Assembly: GCA_025354885.1 (NCBI GenBank)
Contig: JANXLY010000116.1
Location: 1 to 44,584 of the forward strand
Source of the DNA: Acidobacteriota bacterium
Lineage (GTDB): Bacteria; Acidobacteriota; Terriglobia; Bryobacterales; Bryobacteraceae
Direction of reading: 5' to 3'
DNA: 44,584 nt
In this document: in pieces, positions 34,301 through 41,455 of the stretch
Position numbering within the stretch: position 1 is the first letter of the stretch
Layout: the number at the start of each line of letters is the position of its first letter
Program-made: the position numbers and the translations under genes
The notes under the pieces: generated by a model
What the model saw: the letters and a program-made list of their open reading frames with translations, nothing else
What the model was told of the DNA's origin: nothing
The model's database searches: none

Positions 34301-34632
34301 ACGCTCATCTGCATGTCGACCGTCGTGGTGCTGCCTGCAACCACCTGCGCATCGCGCTGCGTGGTGCGGAAACCTTCGAGTGACGCGCGAACCTCATACT
34401 CGCCCGGTGCCAGCGCCGGAGCACTGAATAATCCGGACTCGTTGGCCTTCAGGTTTCGCGTTTCGTTATTGGCTTTGTTGGTTACGGTTACGGTCGCGTT
34501 CTGCACTACCGCGCCCGATGAATCGGCTACGGTGCCGGTGATGGTGCCCACGGGAGCTTGCGCAAACATGGTCGTTACGGTGAGGAGGGTGCCAATCAAC
34601 AGCACGCGCCGGATTGCTTTGTGTATAGACAT
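31369..34632 (-). CDS. Oar-like TonB-dependent receptor with carboxypeptidase-regulatory repeat
   Basis: From the ATG at 34632 (preceded by AAGGGG) the product has 1087 residues and a signal peptide ending near MFAQA. A CarboxypepD_reg-like beta-sandwich follows (GTITGTVADSSGAVVQNATV ... PGEYEVRASLEGFRTT, about residues 25-110). A plug domain comes next (SRESIQDLPLNGRSSLQLAS, then RITIDGGVINDEVEGNSSMN), and then a very large beta-barrel ending in the aromatic terminus RAIQVGARFSF. This is the Oar/SusC-like architecture abundant in Acidobacteriota, thought to take up oligomeric substrates with TonB energy. The ligand is unknown. The frame continues to 34704 but without a signal peptide at that start. 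Confidence 0.93.
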   Translation of the reverse strand: MSIHKAIRRVLLIGTLLTVTTMFAQAPVGTITGTVADSSGAVVQNATVTVTNKANNETRNLKANESGLFSAPALAPGEYEVRASLEGFRTTQRDAQVVAGSTTTVDMQMSVGATREVVTVEAASAQINYESHAVAGLISRESIQDLPLNGRSSLQLASLEPGVTVTPGSTSQFNSMFNVTILGGVGGNGARITIDGGVINDEVEGNSSMNFSQEIVQEFQLSSVNFDPSTGVGSTGAINIVTRSGGNDFHGSGFYYYRDHNMSSYPGLVRSRANPSPFFQRKNPGFWIGGPILKNKLFYFGSYEHMGQTSVITSQNDLPSMQPLNGIFASPLHYNWITTRFDYKISEKHSMFLRHSHDGNKNFGPYNGTGAPSAWVYNTNWADQTITGLTTILSPNLVNDFRAQYHLWQNGGPNANPEDCKLPCVGYGLPAIISMVGSSTYTYGAGNDPNGPQFHQNRSYQVIDTVNWQKGAHRIRFGIDVEMTTTAYKPWDKCDPGCISLYSVEQTRTQGAAFPAGAFASLPSLLQTTEDLLNLPIAPVTAAIYSGIGIGNGSFPSFYQHDKGSKNWRSHPWFADTWKISQNLTVNAGLSYNLETGLFGSNLPIPQYLAPIFNGQNGGVASGLTATQPNRTNFAPMTGFAWALGKDKKTVIRGGGGLYWDTVNVWQQFTQPAYIGPAGNGRYNIAASAFTNIYPGKFAQTSSGVQPLAVGAPLPLSSLTNVTLGEFLKIVDQQSPVLASKLFGNTPITDGPYSVSGIQVVKQGIEIYPSKYPQLHSYQTSIGVQRELPFNLMLTVDYARRVGVNAQLGELELNRFSRISSGGLPVIPRCTTVPDFDPTHNCSTGGITVWTPEGRTVYNGLLVKLQKRFSHHFQYTASYALQDNMVMAAAVNLDNYGSTFGPNLARQNFNFAGVVNLPFGVKMSLNSSIVSKTPVNPVISGIDLNGAGNTTFPLSFAVPGLSYGCFNDGCGKADLETAVATFNSTLAGTKARNGATIPKLTLPANYELGKPVINQDVRLTKEFSYKERYRLQVFGEFFNVLNLANITYTNVTLNSSAFGQKTARVGQASTFSSGGPRAIQVGARFSF

Positions 34633-34682
34633 AAACCCCTTGGAGATTGAATGAAAAGATGGAACCGCGAATCTGTGCGGCA

Positions 34683-34736
34683 AGCTTATCCGTTGCAGGG
34701 GCAAATGTCAACAACGTGTCAATAGCTGTCAATAGC
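34683..34736 (-). promoter_or_regulatory. receptor-gene promoter region with three TTGACA boxes
   Basis: Read on the minus strand, TTGACA occurs three times (plus 34727-34732, 34717-34722 and 34706-34711), spaced 10 and 11 bp. The first two lie in a perfect tandem of a 10-bp unit (TGTCAATAGC, 34717-34736). From the last box, 17 bp leads to TAAGCT (34683-34688), a weak -10. The repeats may be -35 boxes or operator half-sites, one per helical turn. Confidence 0.45.
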
Positions 34737-34893
34737 TTGAAGACTATTTAACGGTTAGTGCGCAAGAGGTACAGAACTTGCAATTTTCTTATGTACTTCC
34801 GCCTGCTCGCGGAGAGAAAATAGCAGATAGCTCCGTCGCTCGGTTGAATCTTCTAACTCCGTCGCGGAAGCTCATTACAGGGAGAAGTGAAAT

Positions 34894-35466
34894 ATGCGAA
34901 TTGGATTGACTTTTACGGCACTGGCGCTGACTGCCGCACTTACCGCAGGCACAGCAGCCGCGCAGGGCAGAGGCCGCGGCGGCGGCATGGCACCACCCAT
35001 CAAGATTACGATTCCTGGCTTTAGTGACGGCTCCACAATTCCCGCGAAGTACGGGTGTGCCGCCGGAGTTAATGCCAATCTGTCTCCGGCGATTCAGTGG
35101 AGTGGACTCCCTGAAGGGACTGTGACTGTTGCCCTTATCCTGCACGATACGGATCTGATGATTGGAACTGATGATGTTCTTCACTGGGCGATTTTCAATA
35201 TTCCGGCCAGTGCTACCGGCCTGCCCGAGGGTGTCCCGGCCAAAGCCATTCTCGACGACGGCAGTACTCAGTTGCAAAACATCGGCCGCTCCATCGGCTA
35301 CTTCAATCCTTGCCCGCCGGCACCGACAACTCATCACTATATATTTGAGTTTTTTGCGCTTGATACGAAGCTCGATCCGGCACCTGCGTCACGCGCTGAT
35401 CTTGTGAAAGCGATGGTTGGACATGTAAGAGGTAAAGGAACCTGGGTCGGTCAGTTCCATCAGTAA
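34894..35466 (+). CDS. exported PEBP (YbhB/YbcL) family protein
   Basis: A 190-residue protein with a signal peptide (MRIGLTFTALALTAALTAGTAAAQ), a short Gly/Arg-rich linker (GRGRGGG), then the phosphatidylethanolamine-binding-protein fold. ANLSPAIQWSGLPEGTVTVA, LHDTDLMIGTDDVLHWAIFN and the anion-pocket GYFNPCPPAPTTHHYIFEFFA are the recognisable motifs. The biochemical role of bacterial YbhB-type proteins is unclear; they are reported as possible ligand-binding or protease-modulating proteins. AGGGAGA precedes the ATG by about nine bases. It is divergent from the receptor gene by about 260 bp and ends at a strong bidirectional terminator. Confidence 0.9.
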   Translation: MRIGLTFTALALTAALTAGTAAAQGRGRGGGMAPPIKITIPGFSDGSTIPAKYGCAAGVNANLSPAIQWSGLPEGTVTVALILHDTDLMIGTDDVLHWAIFNIPASATGLPEGVPAKAILDDGSTQLQNIGRSIGYFNPCPPAPTTHHYIFEFFALDTKLDPAPASRADLVKAMVGHVRGKGTWVGQFHQ

Positions 35467-35487
35467 ATATCCTGGGCCCGAAAAGAA

Positions 35488-35527
35488 GAAAAGGCCTGCC
35501 TGAGTAACTCCTCCGGCAGGCCTTTTC
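35488..35527. terminator. bidirectional terminator between PEBP and cytochrome c' genes
   Basis: GAAAAGGCCTGCC (35488-35500) and GGCAGGCCTTTTC (35515-35527) are perfect 13-bp complements around a 14-nt loop, ending in a T-run on both strands. It lies 21 bp past the PEBP stop and 16 bp past the opposing stop. Confidence 0.9.
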
Positions 35528-35543
35528 TTTTACTCGTGAGTAC

Positions 35544-36221
35544 TTACTGAATGATTTTGAAGCTACCCTGTTTTCCGGACCGGTGTGACAGATGGCAACC
35601 GCTGCATGCCTCCGAGACTTTGCGCAGTGCCAGCACCTGATCAATCTGCGCAGTCGAAGCGGCTACAGCCGCGGAGGACTCTACTGCCGCCTTCGCAAAC
35701 TTTAGAGCGTCAGCGTTGTGTTGCTTTTCCCAAAAAGCGGCGACAGTGTCAAACACCGCAGTAAGCTTTTCCGCTTCTTTCGCAACGTCTTCATTCTTCC
35801 GTTCCGTGATTGCCGTGCGGACAAGAGTGACCATGGGCTGGAGTGATTTCATGGAAGCCTGAAACGCACTCTGCTCTTCGGCAGTTGCAGTAACCGGCAT
35901 GGCCATAGTTACCGAATCGGCATGAACAATTCCCTGCGTCTGGTAACTGATGCCGATGATCATCTCTTCGTTCAGTGTCCCCGTGAGAGAGACCTCATGT
36001 CCGATATGTTTCTGTACTGCGTCCTGGTTTTCGATGGTATAGACCTGTTTATCGTTGGCGATAAACACGATGCATCTGGGGTCATCGCCAACCAGGCCTT
36101 TTTTCTCAGGCGTGCAATGAGAATCAGAGACGGTGCCCAGCCATGTTGTTGCAGCCGCGCTGCCAGGCAACGCAGCTATACCCAGCGCAAGGAAGACACC
36201 TGCGGCAAATTGCTTTTTCAT
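35544..36221 (-). CDS. exported two-domain protein with C-terminal cytochrome c'-like heme domain
   Basis: A 225-residue protein with a signal peptide (MKKQFAAGVFLALGIAALPGSAAA). Residues about 25-105 form a small beta domain starting TTWLGTVSDSHCTPEKKGL, with KQVYTIENQDAVQKHIGHEV, resembling short exported beta domains common in acidobacteria. From about 115 on it is a four-helix region ending in SEACSGCHLSHR, with the CxxCH near the C-terminus as in cytochrome c' / c-556. The heme site is therefore single and late. The fusion of the two domains is unusual. It is the last gene of a three-gene unit with the two genes upstream on the minus strand (24-bp and 52-bp gaps). Confidence 0.8.
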   Translation of the reverse strand: MKKQFAAGVFLALGIAALPGSAAATTWLGTVSDSHCTPEKKGLVGDDPRCIVFIANDKQVYTIENQDAVQKHIGHEVSLTGTLNEEMIIGISYQTQGIVHADSVTMAMPVTATAEEQSAFQASMKSLQPMVTLVRTAITERKNEDVAKEAEKLTAVFDTVAAFWEKQHNADALKFAKAAVESSAAVAASTAQIDQVLALRKVSEACSGCHLSHRSGKQGSFKIIQ

Positions 36222-36245
36222 GTCGAATACCAGTAATTGAACTTT

Positions 36246-37190
36246 CTAACGAGTGACTGTGACTTTGACATCCGTGTCGGTATACAAACCGCCGTCCGAA
36301 GCATGCCAGCGGACTACATACTCGCCGGGCGCGTCAAACGTTGCCGTAACTTCCCACTTTCCATCGGCTGGAGTCGCGGGTATGGGCCAGCGCGGAGCCC
36401 ACGGAGAATTTGCGGACGGACGGGTGTCTTCCCAGGTCTTCACCTGATCAGGACTGATTTTTACATTGCCGGGACCCCGGTACTTGATCAGCGAAACCCA
36501 CAAGCCCCCGGACGCGCTGGATTGCGTAATCTGCCGCGGCGCAACCATACGAAGATCGGTAATACCCAATTCCTCCACCGTTCTGCTGCCGATTAAACGG
36601 TTGCCGCGTTCACGTATTGGCGGCAAGCCATCGTCACTGGCACGCGCAACCAGAGTCAACGTTTCTCCCACCTTCACTGTGCGGATGCTGTCCCCGACCG
36701 GTTCCACCGAGGGCGGCGTATTCTGGCGGATCTCGGGCGTGGTAATCGTAGCGCCACCGCCCAGTGACCCGTTGTCACTTTCCATCGAGATGTCGTTCAG
36801 AAGATAATCCGGAGTGAGTGACCCATAGGCGGTCAGGGTCTTCCCGTTCGTGACTAATGTCCAGACCAGTTCTTTTTTTCCAAAGTCCTTAGGCACGCGA
36901 ACTCTGAATACATACCGGTTGCGCCTCGGGTAGAAATGAACGGGCTGGCCCCGGTCAGCATCTCCGGGAGAAAACTTGTTGTTCGCCCCCACGGGGACGT
37001 CAAATTCCTCTTCCCAGTTGGAGTTCATGTAACCAAAAATGATCTCGAAAGTACCATCCGGATTCGGACGCCAGCCCTCATAGGCGGGTGCCACCGAAAG
37101 GCCCTTCGAGCGCGAATATTGTGCACTTGCCGTACCTGCGGCGAGGAGGACGCAGGCGCACACAAGCGCTCCGGTGAGAAAACTCTTCAT
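36246..37190 (-). CDS. periplasmic beta-rich protein of unknown function
   Basis: A 314-residue protein with a signal peptide (MKSFLTGALVCACVLLAAGTASA). A first beta domain contains YEGWRPNPDGTFEIIFGYMN and a WEEEFDVPVGANN segment. The middle region has an Ig/cadherin-like start (VGETLTLVARASDDGLPP), and the C-terminal domain ends with APGEYVVRWHASDGGLYTD, a typical Ig-like edge. No catalytic or heme motif is visible. The first-domain pattern is one I recall beside acidobacterial cytochrome and PQQ genes, but without a name. Its position between the heme-copper protein and the cytochrome c' fusion suggests a binding or scaffold role in the same periplasmic system. Confidence 0.75.
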   Translation of the reverse strand: MKSFLTGALVCACVLLAAGTASAQYSRSKGLSVAPAYEGWRPNPDGTFEIIFGYMNSNWEEEFDVPVGANNKFSPGDADRGQPVHFYPRRNRYVFRVRVPKDFGKKELVWTLVTNGKTLTAYGSLTPDYLLNDISMESDNGSLGGGATITTPEIRQNTPPSVEPVGDSIRTVKVGETLTLVARASDDGLPPIRERGNRLIGSRTVEELGITDLRMVAPRQITQSSASGGLWVSLIKYRGPGNVKISPDQVKTWEDTRPSANSPWAPRWPIPATPADGKWEVTATFDAPGEYVVRWHASDGGLYTDTDVKVTVTR

Positions 37191-37242
37191 AACTTTTTGA
37201 TTCCTGAACTTTTAAACGAGCCGGTAAACCAGCCGGAACGAA

Positions 37243-38712
37243 CTACTGCCCGCCACCGGCGCCTGTGGAGGCAGCGGCCGCCGGAGCTTTCTTGTTATTG
37301 ACCGGGAGAGGCTCACTGTTGCAGAGCGGACAGCCGATGATCACGTCGTTGCGTGTCCATTTCAGTTTGTCTTTCCGCCGCGTCATTTCCAAAAGGAACT
37401 GTTCTTCGGTCAATCCGATACTCTCGCCATTGTCGTGGAACATGTTCGAGATGGAAATATTCCCGGATCCCTTCCAGTTTCTGGGGTCGGTAACATTCTT
37501 GTTCGCGGGCGTTGTATCGAAGTATCCGATCAGATGCAGGATGGTGCCTTTGGGCAGCAGTGGAGCATAATCATCGTCGTAGTCATAAACGATCACCCAG
37601 TTGTGGTCATAGCCTACACAGTTCAAAGTCTCGATGGTGTGACCCCAGATGGCTTCGAGACACATGCGTGTTCCAGCTGCGTGCAGGTGTGGTTCGTAGC
37701 TCTTGATCTTTGTCGGTTCTTCAAGAACCTGGTAGGCATCAAACCTCTGTTCCGCCTTGTTTGCGGAGAGTTCCACATTGCCGCCGTCACCAAGTGACCG
37801 GGGGGCATACCGCTGGGCGGGTTTATAGCCTTTGGGGAAGAACTTAAAGCCGTAGAGAAGGCGGGCGCGTGTATCGCGGCCATTCGAATGTGTGTGAATC
37901 GAGTACGGGTTGAGTACAGACCCGGCACGCAGCAGTTTGCCTGCTTCGTCGGGGAAGAAATCGGCATTGCGCCCGACTTCGTGAATGGGCCAGCTGCCGC
38001 TGGCTGTGTCGGCATTGAAATCGTCGCCTGCGGAGGGCATCCCGGGCACGTTTACGGTCCAGATCATGTGGTGAATCACATAGCGTGAACCTACGGTCTG
38101 GCGGCCACCGGCGCCGCTGTAGTCATTCTCTTCCCGCATCTCAACCGACTTCACATAGCGGTCTTCCATCAGCCCGGTAGGCATATTGGGAAGTTCGCCG
38201 AAGTAATCAGGGGCGCTGGACTTCACATTAATCCAGGCAGTTTTGAGAATCAGGTCGGGCTCGCCTGCGGTCCACTTGCTGTTGCCGCCCAGTTCTTTGG
38301 CAGGCGGCAGATCGGCAGGGTTGCCTTCAGGTGCGCCGGTGTCGGCCCATTTGGAAATCTTCGCCAGATCCATATCGCTCAGTGAAGGATCGTTCTTGAA
38401 ATGCTGAATTCCGAAATCTTTTTCGACAAACCAGGGCGGCATCACGCCCTGCTTGTCCCGAATCAGCGTGCGGGCTTTGATGGTTTTCGCCCAGGGGCGA
38501 ACTTGGCTGTACGTCAGAAGTGACATAGGCGCAGCTGCATCCGGCTGATGGCAATTCTGGCAACTGCGCTGCAGAATGGGCGCAATATCTTTGGAGAAAG
38601 TGACTTCGCCCTCAATCGCGGGCAATCCCGCTGCCATGCCGGTCGCGCAAACGATGGCACCGGCGAGGGCGAGACGCATCGGGGCGTTGGGGAAAATTAT
38701 ACGCAGGCTCAC
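37243..38712 (-). CDS. cytochrome c domain fused to a PHM/DBM-like copper monooxygenase fold
   Basis: The GTG at 38712 has AGGAGG about nine bases upstream. The 489-residue product has an exported N-terminus and a heme domain with RSCQNCHQPDAAAPMSLLTY (about residues 45-65), the planctomycete/acidobacterial type. The larger remainder resembles copper type II monooxygenases: IHHMIWTV (HHM, as at the CuH site), IHTHSNGRD (HxH, as at CuM), PHLHAAGTRM (a further HxH with a methionine), and YDHNWVIVYDYDD before the GTILHLIGYFDTTPANK loop. The tail has CPLC (IIGCPLCNSEPL). Those enzymes hydroxylate aliphatic carbons with O2. Here the heme could supply electrons in place of ascorbate. Activity is inferred; a purely electron-carrying or sensing role remains possible. 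Confidence 0.75.
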   Translation of the reverse strand: MSLRIIFPNAPMRLALAGAIVCATGMAAGLPAIEGEVTFSKDIAPILQRSCQNCHQPDAAAPMSLLTYSQVRPWAKTIKARTLIRDKQGVMPPWFVEKDFGIQHFKNDPSLSDMDLAKISKWADTGAPEGNPADLPPAKELGGNSKWTAGEPDLILKTAWINVKSSAPDYFGELPNMPTGLMEDRYVKSVEMREENDYSGAGGRQTVGSRYVIHHMIWTVNVPGMPSAGDDFNADTASGSWPIHEVGRNADFFPDEAGKLLRAGSVLNPYSIHTHSNGRDTRARLLYGFKFFPKGYKPAQRYAPRSLGDGGNVELSANKAEQRFDAYQVLEEPTKIKSYEPHLHAAGTRMCLEAIWGHTIETLNCVGYDHNWVIVYDYDDDYAPLLPKGTILHLIGYFDTTPANKNVTDPRNWKGSGNISISNMFHDNGESIGLTEEQFLLEMTRRKDKLKWTRNDVIIGCPLCNSEPLPVNNKKAPAAAASTGAGGGQ

Positions 38713-38747
38713 GGGGAACCCTCCTGTGGGATTCGGAATTTTGCTGG

Positions 38748-38776
38748 ATTTTACTAGTTCACGGAACAGGTGTCAA
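38748..38776 (-). promoter_or_regulatory. sigma70-type promoter for the three-gene heme/copper operon
   Basis: On the minus strand TTGACA (plus 38771-38776) and TAAAAT (plus 38748-38753, five of six) are separated by exactly 17 bp. Transcription would start near 38741, giving a leader of about 28 nt containing AGGAGG before the GTG at 38712. Confidence 0.8.
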
Positions 38777-38830
38777 ACAGCGTCACGACTATTATGAGCT
38801 AAATGCCCCGCAGAAAGAAGCGTCGGAAAA

Positions 38831-38865
38831 TAAAAAGAGGGGGCCGGTATGGCCCCCTCTTTTTA
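38831..38865 (-). terminator. intrinsic terminator after the PQQ dehydrogenase gene
   Basis: TAAAAAGAGGGGGCC (38831-38845), a 5-nt loop and the perfect complement (38851-38865) make a 15-bp stem flanked by A and T runs. It lies 22 bp past the dehydrogenase stop and separates it from the downstream operon. Confidence 0.92.
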
Positions 38866-38887
38866 TTACAGCGGTCTTGTGACCGTT

Positions 38888-41032
38888 TTAGTTGTTGGGC
38901 AGCGAGTATGCGATGTATTCGCCCGAGTAAGCACCACCGCTGACAGCAACGATGATGTACTGCTTGCCGTCGGCCGTATAGGTCATCGGCGAGCCACTCT
39001 GTGCGGCCGGCATCAGAACTGCACCGACTTCCGCACCCGTCTTTTTGTCATACGCACGGAGCATGGCGCCGCGCGGCCGTCCGGGAGGCGACGTAACCAG
39101 CGGATCACCAACCACAACCATCGTTTTGGTAACCATCACGCCAACGTTGCCGGCCTGGCCGGTTTTCGGAATATCAAGGCCCTTGAGTGCGGGGCTGTTG
39201 CGGATGGCGTCCGGCGTTTCGCCGTGCGGCACCTTAAACAGCAGTTCGCCCTTGTTGACATCGATCGCACTGAGCACGCCATACGGCGGCTTCATGATGG
39301 AAAGACCACCGAGACCGGTGTTCAGACCACCACCACGACCGCCTTCAAACTGCGGTGCGGCAGCAGGTGCGCCGCCACGGCCAGCGCCACCGGCCGGAGG
39401 TGCAAGTGGTGGAGCGCCGCGGGGTGCGCCAACGGGGTTGTTCGGATCGGCCTCCCAGATGGGCAGACGATTCTTCGCCTGGGCTTCGGGGTTGACCGTT
39501 TCGTAATACTTCTCGCCGATCACTTCGGTCGTAATGGCCGAGTTGTGGGCATGACCGTAGAAAATACCGGTTTCAGGATCGAAAGCCGCACCCTGCCAGT
39601 TGGTACCACCGGTCGTGTTGCCGATGTTGATGGCACCGAGCCATTCCTTACCACCCATGGTGGGCGGGACATAAGGAGTGGGAACCCAGCGATACTTCTT
39701 CAGGTTCTCGAGCGCCTGCGCGTGGAGAGCCGGCGTGAAGTCAATGATGTCGTCCGGCCCAACGAAAGTGCGGGCATAGGGCGGCGGCTTGGTGGGAAAC
39801 GGCTGCGTTTTCGCAGTTTTTTCGCCAGGGACGTCAGTCTGTGGAACGGCTGTTTCCGGCATCGGCCAGATCGGCTGACCCGTGATGCGGTCAAATACAT
39901 ACAGCCAGGACTGCTTGCTGGGCTGTGCCACCAGCTGACGCGGCTTGCCGTCAATGGTGGCGTCAATCAGCAGCGGAGCGGCAGACATGTCATGATCCCA
40001 GATCGGATGATGCACGAACTGGAAGTGCCATTTCTTCACGCCGGTCTTGATATCAACGCAAACCAGGCTTTCTGCATAGAGGTTGTCACCAGGGCGGTTG
40101 CCGCCGTAGGTGTCGATGGTCGGAGATTCAACGGGCAGATAGACCAGGCCGTTCTTTTCGTCAACCGAAATCTGAGTCCAGACGCCGGTGTTGCCTGTCC
40201 ATTCCCATGAACCTTTTTCCCAGGTATCGTTGCCGGGCTGACCAGGATACGGGATGGTGTTGAAGCGCCAGATCTGTTTGCCGGTGCGGGCATCATACGC
40301 GCGGACAAGGCCCTTTGCGTTGGTGCTGAAACGGTAGCCGAGACCTTCCGCCATTGAGGAACCGACGATGATGATATCGCCGACAACGGTGGGGGTGGAG
40401 TGGAGGCCGATTTCAGCGCCTTCCAGATCAACCTGCTTGTCTTTGCCGATTACGACGCCGTCCTTCAGATCAACCACGCCGGTCTTGTTAAAGGCTGTGA
40501 CGGGCTGACCAGTTTTGGCATTGAGTTCGACCAGTCGATAGCCGGTGGTGACATAGATGATGCGTTCGTCGCCCTTGCCATCGGTCCAGTAGGAAAGACC
40601 ACGACCGGAGAGCTGGCGGGGGGCCATGCGGGCCCGGCGGCCTTCATCCATGCGGTAAACCCAGAGTTCTTCACCGGTTTTGCCGTCGAGGGCAACCACA
40701 GCGCGGCGTGTGCCGCCCGTGGCATAAATGATGCCGTTGATGGCGATCGGGGTGCCTTCAAGCTTGTTTTCGAGGCGGGGACCGAGGTTATCAGTCTTGA
40801 AACGCCAGGCAACTTCAAGCTGGTTGAAGTTGGTGGCTTTAATCTGGTCAAGGGGAGAGTACTTGCTGCCTTTGAGATCGGCCGTATACATGGGCCAGTC
40901 GCCTTTGGCGGTGGAAGGTTGTCCGGTGTTGCGAGACTGAGCCTGCACGCCGGTGGCGAGCCAAGTGGCTCCCGCGGCGATGGCAAGGGACGCAGCCACA
41001 ACTCCTTTCAGACCTATGGTCTTTTTGAACAT
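38888..41032 (-). CDS. periplasmic PQQ-dependent dehydrogenase
   Basis: The 714-residue protein has a signal peptide (about residues 1-31) and an eight-bladed propeller of PQQ repeats: GDWPMYTADLKGSKYSPLDQ, then repeated A.DGKTGEELWVYR-like blades (VVALDGKTGEELW, VRAYDARTGKQIWRF, CVDIKTGVKKWHFQ, SAIDVNKGELLFKVP). GRGLSYWTDGKGDERIIYVT and HHPIWDHDMSAAPLL are typical of the membrane/periplasmic quinoprotein glucose- or alcohol-dehydrogenase class. Around residues 540-580 there is a low-complexity Gly/Pro/Ala insertion. No C-terminal heme is present, so electrons likely go to a separate cytochrome. Substrate unknown. AGGAGA lies about 12 bases before the ATG. Confidence 0.93.
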   Translation of the reverse strand: MFKKTIGLKGVVAASLAIAAGATWLATGVQAQSRNTGQPSTAKGDWPMYTADLKGSKYSPLDQIKATNFNQLEVAWRFKTDNLGPRLENKLEGTPIAINGIIYATGGTRRAVVALDGKTGEELWVYRMDEGRRARMAPRQLSGRGLSYWTDGKGDERIIYVTTGYRLVELNAKTGQPVTAFNKTGVVDLKDGVVIGKDKQVDLEGAEIGLHSTPTVVGDIIIVGSSMAEGLGYRFSTNAKGLVRAYDARTGKQIWRFNTIPYPGQPGNDTWEKGSWEWTGNTGVWTQISVDEKNGLVYLPVESPTIDTYGGNRPGDNLYAESLVCVDIKTGVKKWHFQFVHHPIWDHDMSAAPLLIDATIDGKPRQLVAQPSKQSWLYVFDRITGQPIWPMPETAVPQTDVPGEKTAKTQPFPTKPPPYARTFVGPDDIIDFTPALHAQALENLKKYRWVPTPYVPPTMGGKEWLGAINIGNTTGGTNWQGAAFDPETGIFYGHAHNSAITTEVIGEKYYETVNPEAQAKNRLPIWEADPNNPVGAPRGAPPLAPPAGGAGRGGAPAAAPQFEGGRGGGLNTGLGGLSIMKPPYGVLSAIDVNKGELLFKVPHGETPDAIRNSPALKGLDIPKTGQAGNVGVMVTKTMVVVGDPLVTSPPGRPRGAMLRAYDKKTGAEVGAVLMPAAQSGSPMTYTADGKQYIIVAVSGGAYSGEYIAYSLPNN

Positions 41033-41239
41033 ATTCGTTTTGGTTTCTCCTGAAATGTCTGCTTACGAGGCTACGCGGAACGCCTGAGAGCAACACAGCT
41101 CAAAACAAGGCGATATAAACCAGATGTAAGGTTACCCGGAATATATCATATCAGCGGACCGTACAGGAATCACCAGAGAGTTGGAGTTTCATTACGATAA
41201 ACATTCGAAGGGAGGTCTAAGCTATCGTCAAACTGGGTC
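41033..41239. other. AT-richer intergenic region at the boundary of the moaA segment
   Basis: This 207-bp region holds the upstream sequence of the PQQ dehydrogenase and, near its right end, a strong Shine-Dalgarno-like AAGGGAGGT (41208-41216) with no ATG, GTG or TTG at normal spacing. ATATATCATATCA is locally AT-rich. I see no clear promoter, repeat or attachment site. Confidence 0.5.
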
Positions 41240-41455
41240 TTGCCCGAACGGCCCATAACTACAACAGGCAAAGCGCGCGCAGTTCTCGCGGTACTTTACG
41301 CACTGCTGATCGCATTCGTCGGAATATACCCTGCATTGGGCGGCTACAGGGAGGAAATGTTGCGCAACCTTTCCTGGTCTCCCGCGGACGAGGAGATGGA
41401 AGAATCCCGAGTGCAGAATCTGGCAGGTCTCACAGCGAGAGTGGAAGCACTGTGA
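41240..41455 (+). CDS. possible small membrane protein upstream of moaA
   Basis: A 71-residue frame from a TTG at 41240, with one hydrophobic segment (VLAVLYALLIAFVGIYPALG) followed by a charged tail (SPADEEMEESRVQ). I do not recognise it. A strong AAGGGAGGT lies 24 bases upstream, further than usual. Its stop overlaps the GTG of the next small ORF as GTGA, which supports translation, as does its AGG/AGA arginine use like moaA. It may be a genuine small protein, or a fragment. Confidence 0.4.
   Translation: MPERPITTTGKARAVLAVLYALLIAFVGIYPALGGYREEMLRNLSWSPADEEMEESRVQNLAGLTARVEAL

Noticed and set aside
34831..34865. CTCCGTCGC repeated twice, 26 bp apart, before the PEBP gene
   Set aside because: Nine bases twice is weak at this GC content and there is no dyad symmetry or promoter overlap; possible chance.
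38849..40210. 453-codon plus-strand open frame opposite the PQQ dehydrogenase
   Set aside because: It is the antisense shadow of a well-supported gene, has no ribosome site and no recognisable domain, and crosses the dehydrogenase terminator.
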